A stretch of DNA of 64,000 nt from Charina bottae (taxonomy: Eukaryota > Chordata > Lepidosauria > Squamata > Charinaidae). Shown here piece after piece: positions 45,807-55,081 of the stretch (position 1 is its first letter; the number at the start of each line of letters is the position of its first letter). Both the position numbers and the translations under genes were made by a program. The stretch lies in contig JALMGJ010000004.1 in assembly GCA_023362775.1 (NCBI GenBank), forward strand, positions 83,473,798 through 83,537,797. Direction: 5' to 3'. The notes beneath the pieces are model-generated. The model had not been told where the DNA came from. It saw only the letters and a list, made by a program, of their open reading frames with translations, and ran no database searches.

Positions 45807-47990
45807 TTGTATTGCAGGGCATCAATGGTGAAGTGGACTTGCCAGCATCACAAGACAAAGGAGAGGCAAACTAAGAAATTTGACATTCTTCTTTCTCGCA
45901 GCAAGCAGAAACAAGGAACTGGAGAAACCACTGGGAGGAACAACAACAACAGGACCACAGAGGACAAAAAGAACATGTGGGTGAAAAATCTCTCAGACAG
46001 AGAACTTACCCAACCAGAGAGAGGTGTCCTAGCCAAAGGTCTTAATTTTGCCATCACTCCCAAGCAAGTTCCGGTTGTGGAGCTCATTACAGCCACAGAA
46101 TCTGCCATCCACAACAACCACCTACCTTTTGAAGAAGCAGAACAACTCCGGCTTAAAATATCTGCAGCTCTGTCCAGTGCTCAACCTCCTCCCCCCAACC
46201 TTACCGTCCAAGAGAGGAGAGCCCTGACAGCCCTCAGCAAAGATGAAACCATCACCATTTTACCTGCTGACAAAGGAAGATGTACAGTGGTTCTAAACAC
46301 TGCAGACTACCACAATAAAATTACCTCACTTTTGGAGGATCACCATACATATGAAAAACTGAAAAGAGACCCCACCAACAATTACAAGAAAAAGGCAATA
46401 GACATTTTGAAACAATTGGAACATGATGGCTCCATCGATAGGATTACCTACCACCGTCTGTATCCTGGAGAAGCCATCCCCTGCATCTACGGACTTCCTA
46501 AGATCCACAAGGAAGGAACACCCCTCCGACCCATAGTCAGCAGCATCAATTCGGTAACATACAACATTGCCAAACACCTCTCTACCATACTAGCACCTCT
46601 AGTTGGACACTCTGAACACCACATCCATAATTCGGAAGAATTTGTTTCCAAAGCAAAGATCATGAAACTGGATACAGATGAAACTATGGTCTCCTTTGAT
46701 GTGTCCTCCCTTTTCACCAGCATCCCCACCACTCATGCTCTATCCGCTGTCAGGAAGAGACTAGAAGAGGACAGCACCCTGGAAAGGAGAAGCCATCTCA
46801 ACCCAAACCAGATCTGCCATCTTCTGGACCTGTGTCTTAACACCACTTATTTCACATACAGAGGTGACTTTTACAGACAAAAACACGGCTGTGCCATGGG
46901 TTCTCCTGTGTCACCCATTGTGGCCAATTTATACATGGAAGAAGTGGAGAAGAAAGCACTCAACACATTCCAGGGAACGGTGCCCACCCACTGGTTTAGG
47001 TATGTGGATGACACCTGGGTCAAAATCAAGGCCCAGGAAGTACAGGCCTTCACGGACCATATAAACACTATAGATGCCAACATTAGCTTCACCAGAGAAG
47101 ACACCAAGGACAACAGACTGGCATTCCTAGACTGTGAAGTCCTCATTGGGACCGGTGGCAAGCTAGAAATAGGGATCTACAGGAAACCCACACACACAGA
47201 TCAATATCTGATGTTTGACTCCCACCATCCACTGCAGCACAAACTAGGAGTCATCAGGACATTGTCACACAGAGCAGAAACCATCCCCACCTCCATGGAT
47301 TCCAAAAAGAATGAAAATCAGCACCTGAGAACAGCCCTGAAGGCCTGTGGATATCCAAATTGGGCCTTCACCAAATCTAAATCTACCAGACCTAAAACAG
47401 CAACAGATAGGGCTGAGACTCAGAGTAAACGAAAGAACCTGGTCATTCCCTACATGGCTGGCGTGTCTGAAAAGATAAAACGGATATTTGGCAAACACCA
47501 CATACCTGTATATTTCAAACCCACCAACACACTGAGACAGAGGCTTGTACACCCCAAAGATCAAACTCCAAAACATAAGAAAAGCAATGTAGTTTATGCA
47601 ATCCAGTGCAGTGAGGAGTGCTCTGAACTCTACATTGGAGAAACCAAACAACCTATGTACAGGAGGATGGCCCAACACAGGAGAAATAACACCACAGGAC
47701 CAGAGTCAGCAGTTTATCTTCATCTACAAGAAAAAGGACACTCATTTGAGGACATTAATGTTCACATTTTAGACAGAGAAGATAGGTGGTTTGAGAGAGG
47801 GGTCAAGGAATCCATTTATGCCAACTTGGAAAATCCTTCCTTGAATAGAGGTGGGGGCCTCAGGCACAAACTCTCGCCCATCTTCCTCCCCGTGTTGTCT
47901 TCTGTGCCTAGGAAGATTAAGACCATTTCAGAAGCTCAACAGCAGCATGGTGATTTTAACGACCCTCCATTAGATGATAAAAGGACTTAA
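45807..47990 (+). CDS. Penelope-like reverse transcriptase with GIY-YIG endonuclease (copy 2, 5'-truncated)
   Basis: A 727-residue open frame, but the first dozen residues are antisense copy 1 sequence across the head-to-head junction. Native sequence starts at QHHKTKERQTKKFD (about 45845). The polymerase and GIY-YIG motifs are as in copy 1, and the proteins look identical over the shared 671 residues. The Met at 45807 is accidental, and a more natural internal start is the M before WVKNLSDRE. The frame is intact to its stop, about 170 bp before the terminal hammerhead-like region. Copy 2 acts as the upstream unit of a tandem, with its 3' end overlapping the 5' end of copy 3. Confidence 0.9.
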   Translation: MYCRASMVKWTCQHHKTKERQTKKFDILLSRSKQKQGTGETTGRNNNNRTTEDKKNMWVKNLSDRELTQPERGVLAKGLNFAITPKQVPVVELITATESAIHNNHLPFEEAEQLRLKISAALSSAQPPPPNLTVQERRALTALSKDETITILPADKGRCTVVLNTADYHNKITSLLEDHHTYEKLKRDPTNNYKKKAIDILKQLEHDGSIDRITYHRLYPGEAIPCIYGLPKIHKEGTPLRPIVSSINSVTYNIAKHLSTILAPLVGHSEHHIHNSEEFVSKAKIMKLDTDETMVSFDVSSLFTSIPTTHALSAVRKRLEEDSTLERRSHLNPNQICHLLDLCLNTTYFTYRGDFYRQKHGCAMGSPVSPIVANLYMEEVEKKALNTFQGTVPTHWFRYVDDTWVKIKAQEVQAFTDHINTIDANISFTREDTKDNRLAFLDCEVLIGTGGKLEIGIYRKPTHTDQYLMFDSHHPLQHKLGVIRTLSHRAETIPTSMDSKKNENQHLRTALKACGYPNWAFTKSKSTRPKTATDRAETQSKRKNLVIPYMAGVSEKIKRIFGKHHIPVYFKPTNTLRQRLVHPKDQTPKHKKSNVVYAIQCSEECSELYIGETKQPMYRRMAQHRRNNTTGPESAVYLHLQEKGHSFEDINVHILDREDRWFERGVKESIYANLENPSLNRGGGLRHKLSPIFLPVLSSVPRKIKTISEAQQQHGDFNDPPLDDKRT

Positions 47991-48086
47991 AAATTACATC
48001 TCAATATAACCATGACCTAGCCCCAGGTGTAAGGTCACACAGCTACCTAGGAACATATTAGGATTCCCTTACCAATTTTGCTCAGA

Positions 48087-48116
48087 CTGAAGAAGCTCCT
48101 TGGATAAGGAGCGAAA
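48087..48116 (+). ncRNA. Hammerhead-ribozyme-like motif between Penelope-like copies 2 and 3
   Basis: CTGAAGA (48087-48093), A, GCTCCTT (48095-48101), GGAT, AAGGAGC (48106-48112), GAAA (48113-48116). GU-U follows as a possible GUH cleavage triplet. Located upstream of the copy 3 start codon, where self-cleavage could release a unit-length transcript from the tandem. Confidence 0.55.
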
Positions 48117-48149
48117 CGTTTCCACTAAGAAAATAGAAATCCAGTTGAC

Positions 48150-50699
48150 ATGATTCAAGCTACAGACAATTCCACCTGGATGACTGAGAACCTTCATAGA
48201 CATATTGCCATACATTTTGGGGATGAAACCCTGAAGTTGGTAAGGAAATTCGAGAAGACAGCAAGAAAGGTGGCAGACTATAGAAACCACCTACGTTTTA
48301 ACCTCAGATGCAGACAACAGAGACTCATCCCAACAAGCCTACGCCTGCAGTCTACAGTTAAGGGTCACAGAGCAGATCAGATCCTGCAGCAGGCACAAAG
48401 ACATCTTCTAAATGAAAGAATAAGGCAAGTCCACTTCACCATTGATGCCCTGCAATACAATTTTGAAAACCTTCATCAGGAACTCACAGCCACCCTTCCT
48501 GACCCAATCCTGGATAGAGTTATTCAGCTTGGCAATAAAGTACAGCTGGCCCAGCATCACAAGACAAAGGAGAGGCAAACTAAGAAATTTGACATTCTTC
48601 TTTCTCGCAGCAAGCAGAAACAAGGAACTGGAGAAACCACTGGGAGGAACAACAACAACAGGACCACAGAGGACAAAAAGAACATGTGGGTGAAAAATCT
48701 CTCAGACAGAGAACTTACCCAACCAGAGAGAGGTGTCCTAGCCAAAGGTCTTAATTTTGCCATCACTCCCAAGCAAGTTCCGGTTGTGGAGCTCATTACA
48801 GCCACAGAATCTGCCATCCACAACAACCACCTACCTTTTGAAGAAGCAGAACAACTCCGGCTTAAAATATCTGCAGCTCTGTCCAGTGCTCAACCTCCTC
48901 CCCCCAACCTTACCGTCCAAGAGAGGAGAGCCCTGACAGCCCTCAGCAAAGATGAAACCATCACCATTTTACCTGCTGACAAAGGAAGATGTACAGTGGT
49001 TCTAAACACTGCAGACTACCACAATAAAATTACCTCACTTTTGGAGGATCACCATACATATGAAAAACTGAAAAGAGACCCCACCAACAATTACAAGAAA
49101 AAGGCAATAGACATTTTGAAACAATTGGAACATGATGGCTCCATCGATAGGATTACCTACCACCGTCTGTATCCTGGAGAAGCCATCCCCTGCATCTACG
49201 GACTTCCTAAGATCCACAAGGAAGGAACACCCCTCCGACCCATAGTCAGCAGCATCAATTCGGTAACATACAACATTGCCAAACACCTCTCTACCATACT
49301 AGCACCTCTAGTTGGACACTCTGAACACCACATCCATAATTCGGAAGAATTTGTTTCCAAAGCAAAGATCATGAAACTGGATACAGATGAAACTATGGTC
49401 TCCTTTGATGTGTCCTCCCTTTTCACCAGCATCCCCACCACTCATGCTCTATCCGCTGTCAGGAAGAGACTAGAAGAGGACAGCACCCTGGAAAGGAGAA
49501 GCCATCTCAACCCAAACCAGATCTGCCATCTTCTGGACCTGTGTCTTAACACCACTTATTTCACATACAGAGGTGACTTTTACAGACAAAAACACGGCTG
49601 TGCCATGGGTTCTCCTGTGTCACCCATTGTGGCCAATTTATACATGGAAGAAGTGGAGAAGAAAGCACTCAACACATTCCAGGGAACGGTGCCCACCCAC
49701 TGGTTTAGGTATGTGGATGACACCTGGGTCAAAATCAAGGCCCAGGAAGTACAGGCCTTCACGGACCATATAAACACTATAGATGCCAACATTAGCTTCA
49801 CCAGAGAAGACACCAAGGACAACAGACTGGCATTCCTAGACTGTGAAGTCCTCATTGGGACCGGTGGCAAGCTAGAAATAGGGATCTACAGGAAACCCAC
49901 ACACACAGATCAATATCTGATGTTTGACTCCCACCATCCACTGCAGCACAAACTAGGAGTCATCAGGACATTGTCACACAGAGCAGAAACCATCCCCACC
50001 TCCATGGATTCCAAAAAGAATGAAAATCAGCACCTGAGAACAGCCCTGAAGGCCTGTGGATATCCAAATTGGGCCTTCACCAAATCTAAATCTACCAGAC
50101 CTAAAACAGCGACAGATAGGGCTGAGACTCAGAGTAAACGAAAGAACCTGGTCATTCCCTACATGGCTGGCGTGTCTGAAAAGATAAAACGGATATTTGG
50201 CAAACACCACATACCTGTATATTTCAAACCCACCAACACACTGAGACAGAGGCTTGTACACCCCAAAGATCAAACTCCAAAACATAAGAAAAGCAATGTA
50301 GTTTATGCAATCCAGTGCAGTGAGGAGTGCTCTGAACTCTACATTGGAGAAACCAAACAACCTTTGTACAGGAGAATGCCCCAACACAGGAGAAGTAACA
50401 CCACAGGACCAGAGTCAGCAGTTTATCTTCATCTAAAGGAAAAAGGACACTCATTTGAGGACATTAATGTTCACATTTTAGACAGAGAAGATAGGTGGTT
50501 TGAGAGAGGGGTCAAGGAATCCATTTATGCCAACTTGGAAAATCCTTCCTTGAATAGAGGTGGGGGCCTCAGGCACAAACTCTCGCCCATCTTCCTCCCC
50601 GTGTTGTCTTCTGTGCCTAGGAAGATTAAGACCATTTCAGAAGCTCAACAGCAGCATGGTGATTTTAACGACCCTCCATTAGATGATAAAAGGACTTAA
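48150..50699 (+). CDS. Penelope-like polyprotein, longest copy (copy 3): N-terminal domain, RT, GIY-YIG
   Basis: An 849-residue open frame. It starts in the 3' end of copy 2 (MIQATDNSTWMTENLHRH), downstream of a hammerhead-like motif, as expected if the tandem terminal repeat serves as promoter and leader. Residues 20-180 form a basic, helical N-terminal region (RRFEKTARKVADYRNHLR-like, HRADQILQQAQRHLL, ELTATLPDPILDRVIQLG). RT motifs follow: DKGRCTVVL, GLPKIHK, FDVSSLFTSIP, GCAMGSPVSPIV and YVDD. The GIY-YIG nuclease (YIGET, RRMPQHRR) is at the C-terminus. Length and completeness make it the best candidate for an intact element. It differs from copies 1 and 2 in a tight cluster in the nuclease domain. 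Confidence 0.93.
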   Translation: MIQATDNSTWMTENLHRHIAIHFGDETLKLVRKFEKTARKVADYRNHLRFNLRCRQQRLIPTSLRLQSTVKGHRADQILQQAQRHLLNERIRQVHFTIDALQYNFENLHQELTATLPDPILDRVIQLGNKVQLAQHHKTKERQTKKFDILLSRSKQKQGTGETTGRNNNNRTTEDKKNMWVKNLSDRELTQPERGVLAKGLNFAITPKQVPVVELITATESAIHNNHLPFEEAEQLRLKISAALSSAQPPPPNLTVQERRALTALSKDETITILPADKGRCTVVLNTADYHNKITSLLEDHHTYEKLKRDPTNNYKKKAIDILKQLEHDGSIDRITYHRLYPGEAIPCIYGLPKIHKEGTPLRPIVSSINSVTYNIAKHLSTILAPLVGHSEHHIHNSEEFVSKAKIMKLDTDETMVSFDVSSLFTSIPTTHALSAVRKRLEEDSTLERRSHLNPNQICHLLDLCLNTTYFTYRGDFYRQKHGCAMGSPVSPIVANLYMEEVEKKALNTFQGTVPTHWFRYVDDTWVKIKAQEVQAFTDHINTIDANISFTREDTKDNRLAFLDCEVLIGTGGKLEIGIYRKPTHTDQYLMFDSHHPLQHKLGVIRTLSHRAETIPTSMDSKKNENQHLRTALKACGYPNWAFTKSKSTRPKTATDRAETQSKRKNLVIPYMAGVSEKIKRIFGKHHIPVYFKPTNTLRQRLVHPKDQTPKHKKSNVVYAIQCSEECSELYIGETKQPLYRRMPQHRRSNTTGPESAVYLHLKEKGHSFEDINVHILDREDRWFERGVKESIYANLENPSLNRGGGLRHKLSPIFLPVLSSVPRKIKTISEAQQQHGDFNDPPLDDKRT

Positions 50700-50795
50700 A
50701 AATTACATCTCAATATAACCATGACCTAGCCCCAGGTGTAAGGTCACACAGCTACCTAGGAACATATTAGGATTCCCTTACCAATTTTGCTCAGA

Positions 50796-50825
50796 CTGAA
50801 GAAGCTCCTTGGATAAGGAGCGAAA
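50796..50825 (+). ncRNA. Hammerhead-ribozyme-like motif, 3' end of Penelope-like copy 3
   Basis: Same 30-nt arrangement as at 48087-48116, about 50 bp before the right boundary of the array. Confidence 0.55.
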
Positions 50826-50875
50826 CGTTTCCACTAAGAAAATAGAAATCCAGTTGACATGATTCAAGCTACAGA

Positions 50876-50888
50876 TTGTTCCTCTACC
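50876..50888. repeat. Target-site duplication of the Penelope-like array, right copy
   Basis: ttgttcctctacc, directly after the CTACAGA end of copy 3 and identical to 43343-43355. L1 ORF2 sequence resumes here. Confidence 0.95.
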
Positions 50889-52113
50889 ATTTCTCCTTTT
50901 AACAATAATTTATACATTCTAGCAATTAAACGTTCATCATTTTCACATAATTGTATTTCAAATTCTGATTTAGTTTGTTCAAATTCTAAATTTTTTTTAT
51001 CTAATTTAAATTTCTCTATAAGTTGCCTATAGGAGAGCCATTGAAAGGTATAACCTTCTTGGGCAAGTTCTTCTTTTGATTTTATCACATAGTGTCCTTG
51101 TTCTTTTTTTAATAAGTCCTTATATGTCAACCACTTATCTTTATTTCTTACTTCTGTTCTATAAAAGGCTTCTTGCGTGGAAATCCATAAAGGTCTCTTA
51201 TGACATAAAATTGATTTATATTTATTCCAAATTCTCAACAGGGATCTTCTAATATAATGATTTTTAAAGTCCACATTTATTTTAGCCTTATCATACCACA
51301 GATATCCATGCCATCCAAATCTTAATTCATGACCTTCCAGATTTAATAATTTTTCATTTCTCAAAACAATCCATTCTTTAAGCCATACCAGACCACAAGC
51401 TGCATGGTATAGTCTCAAATTTGGGAGTCCTAAACCACCTCTTTCTTTTGAATCTTGCAAGACTTTATATTTTATTCTTGGTTTTTTCCCTTGCCAAATG
51501 AACTTAGAAATGTCTTTCTGCCACTGTTTAAATGGTTCCTCTGATGTCAGTATAGGTATTGTTTGAAAGAGATATAGAATTCTTGGTAATATATTCATTT
51601 TAATCGCTGATATTCTCCCCAATAATGATAATTGTAGTTTCCCCCAACGGTCTAAATCTTTTTTAATATCAATCCAAAGCGGGATATAGTTATTTTGAAA
51701 TAATTTAACATTTTTCGATGTTAAATAAACTCCCAAATATTTTACTTTTTTCTCCAAAGAATATCCTGTAATTTCTCTCAATTTCTCTTGTTGGTGATAA
51801 TTCATGTTCTTAGTCAAAACTTTTGTTTTCTGTAAGTTAATTTTGAGCCCTGCTAACGACCCAAAGTCCTTCAATTTCTGCATCAATAATTCAATTCCAT
51901 CCAGTGGATTCTCTAATGTAATGATTAGGTCGTCTGCAAAGGCTCTTAATTTGTAAACTTCTTTTTTAACTCTGATACCATGAATACCATCATCTTGTCT
52001 AATATCTCTAAGTAGAACTTCTAAGATCAATATGAACAAAAGCGGAGATAAAGGACAGCCTTGTCTTGTGCCTTTTTGTATTTCACAAGGTTTACTAAAT
52101 TCTCCATTGACAA
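50889..52113 (-). pseudogene. L1 ORF2, reverse transcriptase motif B onward (middle segment)
   Basis: Continues the L1 polymerase after a frameshift. Motif B (QKGTRQGCPLSPLLF, read just upstream of the first Met at 52039), RAFADDLIITL (motif C, catalytic FADD), LAGLKINLQKTKVL, VKYLGVYLTS and KKDLDRWGKLQLSLLGRISA are visible. The connection domain follows with WQGKKPRIKYKVLQDSKERG. It ends at the Penelope-like insertion (..EMVEEQ). Catalytic residues are present, so the defect is positional. Confidence 0.88.
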
Positions 52114-54024
52114 TTACTGTATTTTTGCAGATTGGGGTGTATAAATTGATTTAATCCACTTAATAAAATTCCCACCAAAGTTCATAATCTCCAATACTTT
52201 AAACATAAAGGGCCAATTTAAATTATCAAATGCTTTTTCAGCATCTATGAATATCAAGGCGGCTTGTTTTTCATTATGTTGTTCTAGATACTCTAATACA
52301 TCCAAAACATTTCTGATATTATCTCTAATTTGTCTTTTGGGTAGAAAACCTGCTTGATCTTGATGAATAAAATTTCCAAGAGTATTTTTCAATCTTTCCG
52401 CTAAGACTGTCGTAAATATCTTATAATCATTATTCAATAATGATATTGGTCTATAATTCTTTGTTGAGTTCAAATTTAGTTGTTCTTTTGGAATCAAAGT
52501 AATATGAGCCTCTTTCCATGTTTCTGGCATAATTCCTGTTTCCAAAATTGAATTTATAGTTTTTTGGAGAGGAATACTCAATTCATCTTCAAAGTATTTG
52601 TAGTAGGCTGCCGATAGTCCATCCGGACCTGGTGCTTTTCCACTTTTAATTTTCTTAAAAGCCATTAACATTTCTTCTTTTGTTATAGGATTATTAAGTA
52701 ATGTTCTTTGTTCATCATTTAAAACAGTTAATCTTTGCTTACTCATATATTCATCAATTTCAGCTATATTAACATCCTGTTTTTTATACAATGCTGTATA
52801 GTAAGAATGAAATGCTTCTTGTATTTCCACATTATTCACTAGAATTTTCCCTTTATGTTGTATATTAGAAATTATATTTTTTTGTCTTTGTTTTCTTAAC
52901 TTATGAACTAACCATCTTCCTGGTTTATTTGCAAATTCAAAATATTTCTGTTTTGTAAATTTCATTTGAGTTTCTATTTCCTGTACCAAAATCATCGAAA
53001 TTTGTTTTTGTAGAAATTTAATTTGAGTTATCAATGTATTATCCATCGGTTTGGCCCTCAGACATTTCTCTTTATTTTTAATTTCATCCAAAATCAATTG
53101 AATTTTTTCTTGTTTCTTTTTCCGCATTTGAGCATTATATTGAATAAAATAACCCCTCATATACGCTTTACTTGCATCCCAAATTACTTGTGTACTGGTA
53201 TCCTTATTTGAGTTAAGTAGAAAGTATTCTCTTAGTCTTTTCTTACATATGTCAACAACATCTTCTTTCCGGAAAATTGACTCATTTAGCCTCCATCGAA
53301 ATGCATTCCTTTTTCCTTTGATAGTTAATAAAACAGGGTTATGATCTGATATAATTTTAGGTAGAATTTCAGCTTTATTTACATTCATCTTTAAAGTTTT
53401 AGAGATCAAGAACATATCTATTCTGGAAAATGATCTGTATCTTTCTGAGTAATATGTATATTCTTTAGAGTTTCCATTCATAAGTCTCCAAATGTCTTGT
53501 AAGTCCAACATATCTTTTAAATCAAAGAAAGTTTGGGGTAGCTTTCCCTGTGTAGGTTTCACTTTTTTTTGCGAATGTCTATCTTCCATTGGGCTAATCA
53601 CCCCATTCCAGTCCCCCATAAAACACCAATTCTCATATGATAAATCCAAAAGTTTGTCCATTAAGTTCTTATAAAATAATCCTTTATCAAAATTTGGAGC
53701 GTAAATCCCAACTATCAATGTTTTAATCCCCTGTATATTTACTTCCACTGCAATATATCTTCCTTCATCATCAGTCAATATTAATTTTGGATTAAGTTTT
53801 TGTTGTATATACAGGACTACCCCCTTAGTTTTTTTTAATCCAGCTGAAATAAATTCTTCTCCTAGTTGTTTTTGAATCAAATACTTTATGTCTTTTTTAC
53901 AAATGTGAGTCTCTTGTAGGCAAATTACATCCAATTTTATTTTTTTCAAAAAATGAAAAATTTTCTTTCTCTTTTGGGGAGAATTTGCCCCATTGATATT
54001 CCATGTTAGATATTTAAAGTCCAT
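52114..54024 (-). pseudogene. L1 ORF2 N-terminal segment: APE endonuclease and start of reverse transcriptase
   Basis: A 636-residue open frame starting MDFKYLTWNINGANSPQKRK. APE-type endonuclease residues are visible: N in LTWNINGAN, E in CLQETHI, Y/N in VGIYAPNFD, D and N in MGDWNGVISP, and SDHNPVLLTIKG at the end (about residue 235). After a linker come KIKSGKAPGPDGLSAAYYKY, ITLIPKEQLN, NYRPISLLNNDYKIFTTVLA, QDQAGFLPKRQIRDNIRNVL and FIDAEKAFDNLNW (motif A). The frame then meets a stop at 52114. The polymerase continues at once in another frame, so one small insertion or deletion near 52115-52140 explains the break. The start lies 13 nt after ORF1, the normal L1 arrangement. Confidence 0.92.
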
Positions 54025-54037
54025 GATATTTAGATAT

Positions 54038-55081
54038 TTAAAAGCTCTTTTTTAAATCCACTCCGGTAGCTCCCATCTCCGATAAGTCCTCACTCTTTTC
54101 CTTATCTTTAAATGTCTCTTTCATTTCTTCCAGAACATTAGATACTTCACTCATATCTGTCATATATTTCTCTATGAAGGCCTTTGCTTTCAAAATGGAA
54201 TTTATTTTAAATCTTTGTTCTTTAAAAGTGAAAGATACTCCTTCTATTCTTTCCCATCTAAATGATATGTTATTTTGCTTTAATTTATCTGTAAAGAAGG
54301 AGTATTCTTTTCTTTTTCTTAATATTCTTAATGGGACTTCTTTTAAGACAATTATCTCTTTCCCTGCTATATTTAATCTGTCACTGTAGTGCTTCTTCAA
54401 AATTTGTTCTTTTGTAACTTTCCTCACAAAATATATCAATATGTCTCTTGGCACTTTTTTCTCTCTAGCGTAACGTGAGTTAATTCTAAAGATTTTATCT
54501 ATTTCTGAATCCAGATCTTCTTCTTCTATCTGTAAGTATTGAGCTAAAGCACCAACTATATATTCTCTCGTATTCTCATCTGACTTTTCTGGAACTCCTC
54601 TCAATCTCAATATGAATTCTTTTTCTCTCATTTCTGCTAAAGCGATGGCATCTAAATTGTATTCCATATCTTTAATAATAGATTCTGATTTAATCTCTAA
54701 TTTCTTTACTTGTTCTTGTGTCTCTTTAGATTCCCCTGATAAGGTATTTACTACCTCTTTAATATTTTGTGTTTCTTTTCTAAATTCTTCTTTTAAGTCT
54801 TCTTTCATCGCTTCCATTTTTTTATCTACTTGTTGACCTAAATTGTTGATTTTTTTCCCCATTTTTATATCTAAGGAGGTAATTGAATCGTCCATCTTTT
54901 TCAGGGTAGCAGTTGAGTCATCAATTTTTTGGTTCAGTGCTGCAATCACATCCAATATTTTTTTCATGTCTGATGCTGGTACTTCAGAAGATGATGCGAT
55001 GGAATCAGTAGGCATTCTCCCTGTTTCTTTCTCCTTTTCCTTATCTCTGTCTCTCTTCACTCTTGCAGACAGAGTGGCCAT
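54038..55081 (-). CDS. L1 ORF1 protein (RNA-binding chaperone)
   Basis: 347 residues from MATLSARVKRDRDKEKEKET. The open frame extends to 55270, but the extra 63 residues are T-rich 5' UTR read-through (Phe/Leu-rich), and the internal Met fits other L1 ORF1 starts better. An Asp/Glu/Lys-rich start is followed by a long coiled coil (about residues 45-155, heptads such as IAALNQKIDDSTATLKKMDD). An RRM-like domain (FILRLRGVPEKSDENTREYI, IDKIFRINSRYAREKKVPRD, DILIYFVRKVTKEQILKKH) and a C-terminal domain (ISFRWERIEGVSFTFKEQRF) complete it. ORF1p coats L1 RNA as trimers and is needed for retrotransposition. The frame is intact. Confidence 0.9.
   Translation of the reverse strand: MATLSARVKRDRDKEKEKETGRMPTDSIASSSEVPASDMKKILDVIAALNQKIDDSTATLKKMDDSITSLDIKMGKKINNLGQQVDKKMEAMKEDLKEEFRKETQNIKEVVNTLSGESKETQEQVKKLEIKSESIIKDMEYNLDAIALAEMREKEFILRLRGVPEKSDENTREYIVGALAQYLQIEEEDLDSEIDKIFRINSRYAREKKVPRDILIYFVRKVTKEQILKKHYSDRLNIAGKEIIVLKEVPLRILRKRKEYSFFTDKLKQNNISFRWERIEGVSFTFKEQRFKINSILKAKAFIEKYMTDMSEVSNVLEEMKETFKDKEKSEDLSEMGATGVDLKKSF

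Larger units (their letters stand above)
43356..45843 (-). mobile_element. Penelope-like copy 1 (inverted, 5'-truncated)
   Basis: The reverse complement of copies 2 and 3. Its 3' end is at 43356, reached through the hammerhead-like motif and the full 36-bp extension. Its 5' end is cut at 45843, inside the N-terminal coding part and about 180 residues short of copy 3's start. Its coding sequence appears identical to copy 2. Confidence 0.9.
43356..50875. mobile_element. Penelope-like element array: one inverted plus two tandem copies
   Basis: Three copies of one family lie in 7,520 bp: copy 1 on the minus strand (43356-45843), copy 2 on the plus strand (45842-48202) and copy 3 on the plus strand (48203-50875, its frame starting at 48150). 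Copies 1 and 2 meet head-to-head at a 2-bp overlap, and copies 2 and 3 are head-to-tail. The whole is bounded by a perfect 13-bp duplication, so it entered L1 as a single event. Partial tandem and inverted copies are characteristic of Penelope-like elements, whose terminal repeats may be direct or inverted. The left end carries a 36-bp extension absent from the right end. Confidence 0.92.

Noticed and set aside
43880..50454. Many frames of 66-137 codons antisense or out of phase to the Penelope-like genes
   Set aside because: Shadows: they recur identically in each copy at fixed offsets, and the sense frame carries all polymerase and nuclease motifs.
43356..50875. Tandem/inverted array as an assembly artefact
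   Set aside because: Considered because the copies are nearly identical, but the clean 13-bp duplication, the differing truncations and the clustered differences in copy 3 argue for a real insertion. Long reads would settle it.
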